A stretch of 64,000 nt of DNA from Apostichopus japonicus. Its lineage: Eukaryota; Echinodermata; Holothuroidea; Aspidochirotida; Stichopodidae. Made by a program: the position numbers and the translations under genes. The DNA is taken from assembly GCF_037975245.1 (NCBI RefSeq), contig NC_092568.1, positions 6,794,501 through 6,858,500 on the forward strand, in the 5' to 3' direction. The notes under the pieces were generated by a model that saw only the letters and a program-made list of their open reading frames with translations, had not been told where the DNA came from and did no database searches. This document shows, in pieces, positions 12,440 through 24,700 of the stretch. Each line of letters starts with the position of its first letter. Position 1 is the stretch's first letter.

Positions 12440-12600
12440 AAATTTTGAATTTATTATTATTTACTATAATAATAATAATAAATAATATAATAATAATTTA
12501 TTTTGTAAAGCGTAAAATCCACAAAAGTGCTCTAAAACGCTACTATAACACAACCTTTACTATAGCACAACCTTCCAATAATAGCTATGCTATACATAAG
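12440..12600. repeat. AT-rich interspersed repeat with ATAATA tail
   Basis: A TAATAATAATAAT-type run is followed by TTTATTTTGTAAAGCG, resembling the tails of short interspersed elements common in marine invertebrates. The boundaries are uncertain. Confidence 0.4.
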
Positions 12601-13867
12601 ACCAAACTTATGGTCTAGATAGGCTAAGAATGCGTCATTTTACGTCTACAATTTTACTCTTTTTGGTGGGGGTGGGGGGGGGGGGGGAGGTAAGGACCCA
12701 CAGACCCCATATCAAAATTGGCTTTAATGACCCAGGGCAAACCCCTAAATGAAAACCGTCCTTGGCCTCTGGGGGAATTTTGAATTTTCGCCTCCCTTAC
12801 CCACCTTTAGAATCCTGTGCACCCCACTGGTCACATGTACATGCTGAAACCGATGTGATGGTGCTTGAAGGCCATACGCTGTCCGGTATGCCAGTTTGTG
12901 TTGATTACCGACCATTCAACGTCATGTTACAGACTGGCTCAAAAGGATTGAGTCGACGGCTGCGGTCCAAACACTTCTTTCCACAACCAGTAGGCCAAAG
13001 GTTTTGGTTCACTTCAAAGTTCTGATGAGTAATACAGTTGAAATTAGAATTCCTGATTCCTTACAATTAAAGAATGCGGAAATGAATGAAGCTTGCAGAA
13101 GAGAGGGGTTAGTTTATATGCCAATTGTTTTTTAATGTGAAGATTACATTTAAACTGGACTGGCTTCAACTGGCAACTATGATGCAAGTTGCAAACAATG
13201 TATTTACTTAATTCATACATACGATTAGATCTATTGCATGAGTACTGTTGAGATATTTTGTTAACCAACCCATAATTTCACATGACTGAAAGTAAGGATT
13301 GTCTAGCTATACAAAAATAGGCTTCTATTACAGTTGCGTAGTCAGAGGGTACAAGGGGAGTTCAGGGGAAAGTCCTCCCAACACACATTTTCGATGACGA
13401 AACGGAGACGGCAAGAAAATGGCAAAACAAAAATAGACAGTCATGATATTTAGGCTTATATGGTAATGGATATACTCTACGTTCCAGTAGCACCTTGTGA
13501 TATTTCATCATTGACCACACTAAACATTTACAACAATATTTCTCAAATAAGTTAACTTTGAGTCAGTGATTGATGCTTATAGTCCAATTTCCCTGCGTCG
13601 CACAGACCTTGCTTGTCGATTGACTTTAAACCACTAACATTTTCAAATTGAAATATGAAATACATATACCTGTACCTACCAAAACATACAATTATGTAGG
13701 CTATTTGTAAATGTTTTATGTCAGGAATATATTGAGGTCTGCAATCAGTGTCGTGCACATGATTTCATGCTAAGGTTAGGAAGTCAAAATTTCCCCTAAA
13801 ATTTCAATGCGTAAGAGAAGGTATATATAGCCTATTTCATGTCATGAAAAGTCATATCAACACAAGC

Positions 13868-14042
13868 GTAGCGCCTCCCGGATCGCTGGAAATGGCACTT
13901 CCCAGGCCTTGTAAGTTGCATCTTATCATTTTCTCTTTTGAAATTACTAGCGATATCATAAAAACATTAAAGAAATGTTTTAAAAAATATGCTTAAAGGG
14001 GGAGGCTCCCCCTTCGCCCCCCCCCCTTGGCTACGCGCCTGG
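13868..14042. mobile_element. GC-rich-ended non-autonomous element (hAT-like family), copy 1
   Basis: It contains GGAAATGGCACTTC followed by a GGC.TT block, shared with 15413-15438, and the phrase AAATTACTAGCGATATC followed by a poly-G/poly-C hairpin and GGCTACGCGCCTG, shared with 53440-53533. The three partial copies define one family with GGCGTAGCC-type ends. Confidence 0.55.
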
Positions 14043-15275
14043 TGTTTACCATATTCGCTGACTCTTGAATTGTGGGCAAAAGTGTGGCTTGGCCCCTCAC
14101 ACCACGAAGGCTGGCTACACGCTTGATGTAGCGCAGAAAGCAGCTGTAGGTTGTATCTCCTTTAACTTCACAAGTTCTCAAACAGTCCCGTGGTGTACGA
14201 AACACTCAAGGGTGGTGATTTGCATTTCTGTGAACTAGAATTACGGAATACTAAGTGACCAGTATCGGAAATTAACCAAAGTTAACACATAATGTTAATG
14301 AACAGGATATTCTGGTGAATTAAGTTGAGTGAGGAGTAAGTTATTGAGATAGTGTTTTCAACTAGCAGCGTGTAATACTTTTCTCTTGACTATAAGCTTC
14401 ATATTGTTTGCCACCAGAAAATCCTGTTAATTAATCATTACACCTCTGACCTATTTTGGCACAGTGCTCCTTTAATCCTATTTTGCGATAGCTTTACCGT
14501 ACCTGCGCAACTGCGACGTTTTACACTCGGACTGCAGAGGTATATCGTACACGCTGTAACCAACTCAACCCAATTATCATATGTTAAAGGGGTATTCATT
14601 GAGGTGAACAGTAACAATGATGATGATGATTATGGTGACGATGACGATGACATATATTTTGGTACATGGCCTTAAGTTTGGCATAACCGACAGTTTTAAA
14701 TATTTCAAGAACCTTGTAAATAAGTTTCTTAAAAATAAACTTACCAAAACAGCGAATTCATTATTGTACTTGAACCATTCACCATGACCAGTAAATTCTC
14801 ATATGAGTCTCGAGCAAGGGCATGAGCACGAGCAAAATGTCCCGACTGTGAGCACAAACCATGAGTATACGGTGCAGAACAATGTAAACGAGTGCGAGAA
14901 CGGACACTGTTGATCTATCATTTGGTTCAATCCATTAATTGTCCTCGATATGCAAATTTGCATTTCCAAATACAGGGATTTCGAAACTGCAGGCTCCAGA
15001 AACGATCCAAATTTAAATTAAGTTGATTTAAGTTATGATGTTACATTTATTCAACGTAAAGAGTATGAAATTGAAATATTGAAGTAATCTGGCTAGAAGT
15101 TAAGCAACCTTACTCAAAGACCATACTGTTATGTGTAACTTACCGTCCACCTAGTGCCAAAGTTGACTGGATAAACTCGTTCCATTAAATGCTTTATGCT
15201 CCGTACGCTTCTTGTAAATATATTTCTAGGTGACTTCAATATTGACATGTTATATGGAAATAACACCAGTTGGCA

Positions 15276-15470
15276 GGGGCGGCGATTTGTTTCAAATATT
15301 GGGGGGGGGGGCATTTTCTTGGGTGCAGGCGAATTACTATCAAAGCGGAGCGCCACCATTGGTTGGCGCGCAGCGTGCAAGAAAATTTCTGGTTTTGATA
15401 GCCCCCCAGATCACCGGAAATGGCACTTCTCGGGCTTGAAAATGACCAACCAGATGTACACTTTTGCCTG
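15276..15470. mobile_element. GC-rich non-autonomous element inserted in the LINE endonuclease region (copy 2)
   Basis: It starts with CAGGGGCGGCG, has a long poly-G run, and shares GGAAATGGCACTTC with the element at 13868. It breaks the frame that reads GDFNIDMLYGNN upstream. The right boundary and target duplication could not be fixed. Confidence 0.5.
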
Positions 15471-15968
15471 AGAACCAAGTTTTTCCCAATAGTTTTTTTT
15501 TCATTCATAACCTTTTTCAAGATTGTCACCAGTCACACTTCATGTTCGACCTCATCGCATCTCCTGTGGATCATTGCTTTTGTAGGTTATTCTACGTAAC
15601 GCCCCACAATACCCGTCAGTAAAGTAACATTAACAAAGAAGCTTTCACGAGATCTTAGTTGTTGCAACTGGGAGAACGTTTTTTGTAGAAAATGACTAAG
15701 ATGAGGCCCTAAATGTCTGGGTGTATTGACCACAGTCAATAAACACGTGACAACAAAAAGCAAAAGAGTTAAAAGAAAATTCCAACCAGAATGGTTGAAT
15801 GAAGAAATAAAATCAGCGATTAATTCTAAAAGGAATTACTCTAAAAATGTTATTTCTAAGAAGCAAAACGATGCCAAAGCTATTTGGCAAATAATAAGAA
15901 AAGTCCAAACAAATAATAGTACACCAAGAGTAAGTGGAACTAATGTCTTAAATGTTAATAGTCACGAT

Positions 15969-16939
15969 TGTCACAACTTCCGTGGGATAATACAAAATGG
16001 CACCCTCTAGCGCCCCTCTGTTGCGACCCCGGGTTTTCCTTGGCCTTCAAAGCCGATAAAATACAATTTTAGATAGATTCAGGATAGTAAACTCAAAGGA
16101 CCAAAAGACTACTGAGAGGTTTCTGAAGTTAACAAAAACGATATATTTACAATGATACGATCTCTACTGATTTGTACAAGGATTATTGGTACTAGAAATT
16201 TGGAATATTACAGACAGATTTTACAATATTATACGGCCGTTAAATACTTAAAAGATTACTTAACTTATCTTACGCGGCGCGTGCCGGCTCTCGGTTCCTT
16301 TCGTAGCTGTGCTGACCTCCTTGCGTCACCAACAACGATGTCGGGAGTATCCCTCGTAGGCTGGTATCCCGTGACTTGTTCAGGAGCAAAACCGTTCCCC
16401 GCTGGTCCAATTCGACTCAACGTTTGTATCCCAAGGATGGCTTCCTCCTGGGTGAACTCCGAAAAACTCTGCCGAAGTCACGCCTGTCCCGGTTAAACGA
16501 CGCACCAATCTAATAAACAAACAGTCCACCGGTTCCTCCGTCCGTCCCCTCGATAATTAATCTTTTATCTCAGATGAATTTCTTCTCACAATAGATCGGA
16601 AAACTTCAAATCACCGAAAATATCTCTTCTTATATAGCCGGGTTTAATCTCCCGAAAGTTCTTTTCCAGGAATCCTGACGGAAAAACATCGAGAATCATC
16701 CATGTCTCGAAGATACGACTGGCAGTTCAACGTTCATTGGTCGACGATATCCGGTCGCCTGCTAAAAATAACTTCCCGTATGTTCTGGAAATTTGTAATC
16801 GCTAATACCGAATAGCGCCATCATTTCTCATCGCTTCCAGAAAAATTAAACACGGTTATCAGTCACGGCGAGTGACCTACTTATCACCCAGACCAGCGTA
16901 TACTGAATACACGAACAATGAATACAGTCGTTCGTGACA
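15969..16939 (-). mobile_element. Solo LTR nested in the LINE, flanked by ACGAT target duplication
   Basis: A 971-bp segment with perfect 6-bp inverted ends TGTCAC...GTGACA. It is flanked by identical 5-bp direct repeats ACGAT at 15964-15968 and 16940-16944. On the minus strand a TATA box (CTATATAAG) lies about 300 nt inside, as expected for an LTR promoter. Removing the segment plus one ACGAT leaves the LINE frame continuous (SHD then ITDKKG). No internal retrotransposon genes are present, so LTR-LTR recombination is the likely origin. Confidence 0.85.
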
Positions 16940-18458
16940 ACGATATCACTGATAAAAAAGGTATAGCAAATGCTTTTAATACTTTTTTCACTTCCGTTTC
17001 GAGTACATATATGCGAACAAGTTCTTAATCACAAAAACGAAAGATGTGAATCCTCACAAAGTTATATTAACTCAAAACTACCAACGACAGCTTATTTTAT
17101 ATTCCTGACGTATCGCAAGAGTTTGCTTATAAGTGTCTGAAAAGTTAAGACTTCACAAAGGCCACATGTATGGACCGGAATTACTTCTTACATTCTTAAG
17201 ATGGGTGCTGTATGTATTGCTCGAAGTATCACGCATGTAATCAACTTAATGTACTCCCATCCAACTGGAAATAAATTCACATTTTTAACAATGGATCGCT
17301 TCTCGGTACGAGCAATTATAGACCTACTTCCACATTACAGGGTTGCAGGTACACAAAACCTTAAAGCCATGGAAAATATCAGATTCTAAGAGTAGCACAA
17401 TCTGGCTTTAGGGCTCATCACTCATGCGAAACGGCAATCCTAAAAACTATAGATAAATGGATTTAAGTAATTGACGAAAACATGGTTGGATCCATTTTAC
17501 TGGATCTTAGAAAGAATTCGATCTCGTCGATCATGACATTCTACTGCGAAAATTACAAATGCACACATTTTCTTATACTGCATTTTGGTGGTTCCATTCG
17601 TATTTAACCAATAGAAAACAATGTGTGTATGCCAATGCGACATGCATGTATGGTGTATGCAGTGGTGTTTCTCAGGGATCCATTATTGGTCCTTGAATGT
17701 TTCTCATTTACATTAATAATTTTGATTTATGTCTATCAACTGTTCTGCCGACGACACTACTTTTCATGTATACGGTAAAAGCACATTAAAACTCATTTTT
17801 AAATTGAATGGAAATTCTGAGAACATGTCAAAACTAAGTGGTGCACGTGATAATAAATGGTCATGACCTCCGTCAAAACAAAAATAACGCTCATATGTTT
17901 AAAGCAGATGGAAATTAACCTATCTAATGAAAACGTCTTAAATGTAGGCTATACATGAATGGAATTCGACTGGAGAATACTCAATTAAAGAAACTACTAT
18001 AGGGGTTAAAGTAGACTCATATTTGACTTGGCAGAAACAAGTGAAGAGTTATGTTTGTAATATTGTCAGTAGTAGACAAGCTCTATTAAGAAGAATAAAC
18101 AGCTTCTCATTTAAATTGTTTGAACGTTTTCTACATCCTTACATTTATTGTATGTTTTACTATAACATTATTAAACTAGGCCTATATATTTGTTTTATTA
18201 TTTCATTTCATTCCAATGCTCCTTTCATACTTTACTATCCTACAGGGTTTTGTTTGTTTACTTTGGCTTTCTTCTCTTTTTTATGTGTTCTACTTTTTTA
18301 CTACAATTCTTTTTATTTGTCTTTGTAACTGAGGGCCTCGGGGAAGATAAGCTCTGGCTTACCGAGTCCCCCTCAATTAAATAAAGTTTAAATAAAATAA
18401 AGTTTAAATAAATAAAATCCTTCCTAGCAAGTGGCGCCCTTCTGTAAACATTTATCTC

Positions 18459-18466
18459 TATAAAGG
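18459..18466 (+). promoter_or_regulatory. Possible TATA-like element upstream of BBS1
   Basis: TATAAAGG occurs 168 bp upstream of the BBS1 ATG, between the LINE tail and the gene. It is the only such motif in the 215-bp gap. The transcription start is not visible from sequence, so this is weak. Confidence 0.25.
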
Positions 18467-18633
18467 AACCCTAAACATTTATAGGTTTACGCGACATAAT
18501 TATTGCTGTGAGAGGTACAGTAGCTAGACACAACAACGTACTCCCTTGTATGGCGGACAATCCACATTCCAGCTAGCTGTAACTGTGTTTGTGTGTAAAT
18601 CTGACGCAAAACAGTTTATACCTTCCTTACAGT

Positions 18634-18701
18634 ATGACGACCGGAGCTGACAGCGGCAAACTTTCGGACTCTTTACCACCAGAAGATGCAAGGGGCAGCA
18701 A
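18634..18701 (+). CDS. BBS1: BBS1 exon 1 (start codon)
   Basis: This exon encodes [20 protein letters not shown] and onward to residue 22, with AA left over to join T of exon 2 (Asn). The donor is gtaatg. It is low-complexity and acidic or polar, as in the variable N-terminus of other BBS1 proteins. The exon is tiny and rests on the ATG, the donor and exact phase agreement with exon 2. Confidence 0.75.
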
Positions 18702-21700
18702 GTAATGGAAATAACTGTTCAATTGAATATGATTGTTCCTAGGCTTTTTAGATGTAAACACGTAGGCTAGTAACGATAGGCTAGGCAGTTGCATCAATGC
18801 ACTACTGTAGCTCAAAGTATACTGTAGTATAGACTAGTCTTCAACATAAGCGTTTATGGTTGCATAGTAACGGTTAAAACTGCCTCGTTATGCATTCAAT
18901 CACGATGGTCTAAACAATCTATTGTTTTAGTACCTAGCAAATGACACAATCATGATGATGTAATTTGTTGTCAAACTTTGGCCCATTTGTAGAGAAAGAG
19001 TGAATGAAACATTCGACCAAAGCATTGCTTGGTGTGAACTGTGAATGTGATTGTGAACTCCTCTGGTAATTGGTAAATTTGTAACAGTAAGGGCATTAGG
19101 CCCTAGTGTTTTAAATAATAACAGTGATGATGATCTCCCAGATTTTGCTGAGTGGTTTAGATTAATCCATCAGCAATGTGATTCATTGATAGTTTCAAAA
19201 TATTCCATCAGAATTGTACTTGTTTCCTTGTATAATTCTGGCAATTTTGGACATTTCCATTAAAAGGATTGTCTGGTGGCCCAAAGAAGTTACCTTAAAA
19301 AATGATAAATAATTTTCCAAATATGTTGTCAAAGTATGAGAACGCTAATGTTGCGTTTGACAGAGAAAAGATTTTTTAATCGTTAAGGATGGACACTTCC
19401 AATATGATTTGAACAGTACAGAACGTGACGTCAACTATGCTAATGCATGATTGCGACATAACCCACGCTCCGTACAGTACCTACAGTAATCACAACAAAA
19501 ACCATGTTTGTATACAGATTAATTTCTTTCTTAATTTTCGGTGAAATTTCTTATAAATTAGATGTTTTCAATAACTCCTTAATCCGCCATATATGTAGTA
19601 GATCGGTGGTTTCGTTGTCTTTGTGTAACACAAATTAAGTTTTAACAGCAGACTCTTCGTTGTTCATACATCGCGCTATCCAGCTCCAGCGCGAAGAATG
19701 TTCGCATGTGTAGGCTACTCTAACGTTTACAATCGGACAGTTCTGCGAAGCCTAAGCTTCTCCGTACTACATTCTGCTCTGACATCGATTCTGCCAAGTT
19801 TCATCTTTCGGTTTTCCGAATGCTTTTCAAGTTTCTTTTTACTGTAAATTTGATCCGTGAATTTTATTTCAGCGATTTCGAAGAACAGTTTATGAACTGT
19901 GGTTTGAGTGTGAGAGTATATTTTGTGCAACGCTATACGTATAACCAACTGGGCATGGTACAGTAGGATATACACTCACGATATGCACGTTATATAATAG
20001 GCAATCACATGTGCGTTTACACGTGAGAGTGTATTGCTGCCGAAATGGGAGTGCTAACTTCAAGTCGCCTGTTTTGCCTATTTGCCAGCACTACGTCAAT
20101 CACCATATTGAAGCGTTCGAACAAACGGTACTTTTGGTGAGAAACTGGTGAATTTGATAACCAGAGTTCTACAAGAAGAAAACGTTGAATGGGGACAATT
20201 TTTACATGGTTTGAAAGAGAAAAATTATAACTACAAGGACAATGTATCAAAATCTTCCACCAGACAATTCCTTTAAGGCTTTGTATATTAAAATTAAGAT
20301 TGAAAAAGTAGTAACAATTTGACTCAAGAACATGGCAACTAAACAGTGTCTATCAGTGCAGCTAAAGTACGTGTGTATTTAGGGAACACTTGAAGTTACT
20401 GTGCAGCTCCATGCAAATTAATTATAGAATAAGTCTCTTGTTCCGGTTGAGTCATGGAGCTTATGCCCGGCTATAGTGGTTGTCAATAATGTTAGTGTGT
20501 CTTAGTATCATTCAGTGTGTCATACCCTTGTTATGATTGAAGAGACAACACACAACAAACAAATGCACACAACAAACATATCTGCATATCAGGTCTAATG
20601 TGGTCTTGTGTCATTAGCTTAAATATAGATTTTAACTTGTTAAAAAGTCTCCTATTTTGCAGTAATTTAGTATATACTCTTGTTTATTGTTAGTTTACTA
20701 CTTGGGGCGCTAGTATATACTCAACTGATAAGGGGTTGCCTGCGCATTACCAAGCCGTCATGATATTGATGTTCCACAAATTTTTAGTTGGTATAGATAT
20801 GAACACTATACATGTACAGTACCGCTCGCGTATAACTCGTGTAGACGTATTCTCTACGTGTATTTACTCAATTATACGCGATTATACTCTATTATACATT
20901 TCTACGCCGTGTCTATGCGGCTTAGGGCTTCCCTCTAGTGCCCCTGAATAGGGATTATACGAGCGTAAAGACGTTTTGTGGGTTCGTTCTAATGTTGATA
21001 GGGGTACTGTAAAGTAAGTAGGCTTTAAATTTAACACAAAAATGAAAATATATCTTTAATGATAACAACTGCTTGTATGGCAGATGACGTATAAGGAAAA
21101 AATTAATCTTTATGTGTTCTTAAATAAACTGGTCTACTCAAAATGTATAACATGGCAACCTTAGGCATTAAGAGTAGAACCCCCTGTGACAAATCTTACG
21201 TGGTACAGGTTGGACTGCAATGTGAACTGCAAATTAATCAGGTCACACATCCGGAGTCTATGCATGCTTAGTTCTTTAATACCGCTCTAATTAATGTTCC
21301 TTTCAGGAAACATTTCATACTGTAGTGCAGTTTTGATTCTTTTATTCCCTCTGTTAGGGAAGACAACTACCCACAATATAAACTTTTGCGTAGAAATTGT
21401 AAAGATACATCTATTAAAACTACACACTAATCCAATGCTATCACTATATTTTCTACTTCAAGGTTGAATTTCATAATTTTTATTCATTTGTTAACATATA
21501 ACAGTATGTTATGCATACATAATTTTCTCTCTTTCAGTCAAGGTGGAAGTACAAAATGGCTGTCTGCTCACTTTGACCCTGTTGCTAGCCTGTACACATT
21601 TTCCTCTTGTATGAGTAAGTTGGCATTCATTGTTGTACTGATGGCATTGTTGTACTGTAAATATCAAATATATACAGTACTTGTATACCACTATAATCAA

Positions 21701-24700
21701 GGGGATGTTTCATTGATGTGGGTTTACCTATTACTTCATGATTAAATTAAGGGCAGCCAATTGTCCGACAATAATATTTTCAGATATGTAGCTCAAGCTT
21801 AGATTTTTAAGTCAACAGCTAGTGTATGCTGTCAAGGTTTGTATGCAAATTCTGTCAAATTTTCGAGCTGAGGTTTTTTAAGCTATGAAGGTTTCTGACA
21901 AGGATAACTAGTCAGCGATTTAAATCATGCTTGTATGGTCAATTGATATTTATGTATTCCATAAATGGTATTCAGGAATTGTCTTCATTATGATTCAGAT
22001 ATTCCCAATCTTTTGTCTGTTTTATTATGATAAATTAAGGTAATATACAGTAACTGATACTTTGACAATGTTTGAGAAAAATCTTAAAGATTTTGAAACT
22101 TTAAAGATCGCTACCATAAACATATTTTAGGTACTTTTGGTAGGTTTTGAACCTTTGTTGCAATTGGCTGAGTAATGGAGCATGTTCTTAAGTGACTTTA
22201 GCTAACCTATTTTTACTGCATAATAGTTATGAATTAAGGGCCTGAATGACCCTTTTAGTGGGAACAAGCTATTGGTACATTCATTATTAATTTCTTGAAT
22301 GAAGCCATGAGTTGATTTTGAGGATGTCACTTGGGTGGCATGGGTGGATAATCTGTTCTACAAAGTACAGTATATTATGTGAGCACTATAGATATCACAT
22401 TTAGGTCCATTGCTCGTATGAATTTGACCTTGATAAATCTTGTGAATTTTCATTAGAAAATCAGACCAGGAAATAAATGTCACAGTATCAAAACAAAGGA
22501 TTGTATACTTTTCTTACTTAACTGGAAATGTGTATGGAATATAATAGCATTCAAACTTCTTGTGCACACATCTTGTCTGATCTTCTTGATGGTTCATTAA
22601 ATATCAGTCAATGTAGTGCTTAACCTTATACTGTACTGTATAGATCTTACAGACATGGTAACAATCCTTCCAATTAAACTTGGTTATCATTGACCAGGGA
22701 TAATGAAACGTCTGTAAACTGCTTTAAAACCTATCGCTGGTATAAAGTGCTATATTTTCAAATATTATTATTATAATAACAATTGTTATTTTACGCTGAA
22801 TACTTGGTTTTTGTATCCTGGAAGGAAAAAGTGTTACAGCTTTAAGTTTTGTCTACTTTCCTCATACACGGCAGTTTTGCCATGCTTCTGTACTTCAGCT
22901 ATATTTTCAGTCTGACATTACTGTAATGTAGAATCTTCATATTCTGGAGTGTTCCTTACCTTTATTACGGCATAAAATTGTCTGTTTAATTCATATTTCA
23001 GCTCTGTCTGACATAACTGGTGATGGAGAAAATCGTCTGGTCATTGCAGATCTAGGAACAGGTGCCCATAACATGAAGTTGAAAGTCTACAAGGGTACAA
23101 GCCTTGTGAATGAGAACACAATAATCGATTTACCTACTGGTGTAGCTACATTCTATATGGATATAATAGAGCCCAGGGTTCCAGGTAGTATAATATGTTT
23201 AATCTTTTTGATCCACCATGCCCTTTCACTAGGAAATTACATTCATAAAATTGAACGTGACAATAACATGTATTAATTTTATGGTTTCTTTACCTTAAGA
23301 CATAGTATGAAACAAAGGTTTCACATGTGCTGCTTTTGCCACTATCCATGTTTGCTTTCACATTGCATTTTATTTTCCATGAACTACATAATCTACATAC
23401 ATTTTCAATCTTAAAATGGTTTGTTCTTTAGCATGTGTTATTGGGCCATCTCTGGAAAATGAAATTGAATTGAGAAAAATGAAGTGTGTTTGGTGATACT
23501 TTTCACAATTTGTTTTAAAGAAAGTGATACCTAAAGTTAACTTTTCAATACTTTTTATTGAGATCAACAATCAACGTATAATTAGCATAAATTTGCACAA
23601 AGGCTGTTTTATAACTAAATTGGTGCTTTTCAACACAATTTTGTACTTACAGTTTCTTTATATTAAAATCAAATACTGTAGTTATTGGGAGACAACTTGG
23701 AATGAGTGTCAAGAATGCCACTTCCTAAGCCAGGGATAGCTCTTCTAGTTTGTTGTTGTTGTAAATTAACAATGCTAATTAGCATCATTCATAGGTCACA
23801 TATGTAACCAAATATCAGAAAAGATTTCAATAGAAGAAAATTGTATATCTTTTTGGTGTGTTAGTATTCTTGGCAAAATCTTGAAGTCATGTCATTATCC
23901 CTATCTTTAATTAACACATGAGTGAGTGGGCTATCAGTGCTTTTAAGTCCTTCTAATAGATGATCAGTATCTATTCTGTTCCAGAGTCCATTATATGAAA
24001 CCGTAGAAAAACATGTACACTCTTACCTACATCTGTAATAAAATTGGAAAATTTCAGATGATTTTTTTATGCAAGTACTTTTGGTTTGATTTCAGCTGTG
24101 GCTGTGGCCTCAGGTCCATACCTATATGTTTACAAGAACCTTCGTCCTTACTTCAAGTTCACACTACCACCACTTGAGGTTAATCCTGTGGAACAAGACC
24201 TTTGGAATCAAGTCAGAGATGTAAGTTACTAATTTCTCTTGATGTTTGGTTGTGCCCAGGGTGACCTGGCTTCCTTTCTGTTGAATTTTGTACAATAAAA
24301 TCATTAGAAAGGTCTTGCAAGGTGCTTTATTACCATGTGCTTTATTACCATTCCTCAAAATCTCTGCATGTGAAAATTCCAGATTGTAGAAAATTTGTTG
24401 TGTCACTTTTTTGCTGACTCTTATTTCGATTTCAGTTTTTAGTTTATATATCCTCATCTGAGGTATGAAAGACTTACAGGCATCTGATATGACTGTTTTA
24501 AGATCAAACACACCTTCATGGTAACTTATGACAGGGGTTCATAAAAGTACTAGGTCTTTTAAGGGCGTGTTCTTGTGTCGTCGAGATCTATAAGCAATAT
24601 TTTCTACAAAATTTATGGGGCTCAATAAAATCAGTTAAAAGTGAGTATTTTCACTCTTGCATTTTTTTCTCTAGGCACTGTTTTACTTTACATTGATTTC

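Larger units (their letters stand above)
15129..18419 (+). mobile_element. Degenerate LINE (non-LTR retrotransposon) with endonuclease and RT remnants
   Basis: The endonuclease remnant shows TYRPPS at about 15138 and GDFNID at about 15229. The reverse transcriptase starts with PEWLNEEIKSAINSKRNY near 15795, resumes after the nested LTR with DKKGIANAFNTFF, then has GVSQGSIIGP at 17664-17693 and the catalytic ADD at 17747-17755. The C-terminal part has VCNIVSS and LLRRI near 18050-18100. Several stops and frameshifts show it is dead. An AATAAAGTTT-type repeated tail ends at about 18419. The orientation is that of BBS1, and the tail ends about 215 bp before the BBS1 ATG. A GC-rich element also interrupts the endonuclease part. 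Confidence 0.85.

Noticed and set aside
12660-12690. Long G-runs (also at 1607, 15300, 46409, 62559) as regulatory G-quadruplexes
   Set aside because: They are homopolymers next to or inside repeats, with no other evidence of function.
24164-24511. 115-codon minus-strand frame overlapping BBS1 exon 4
   Set aside because: Antisense shadow of a confidently assigned exon and its intron.
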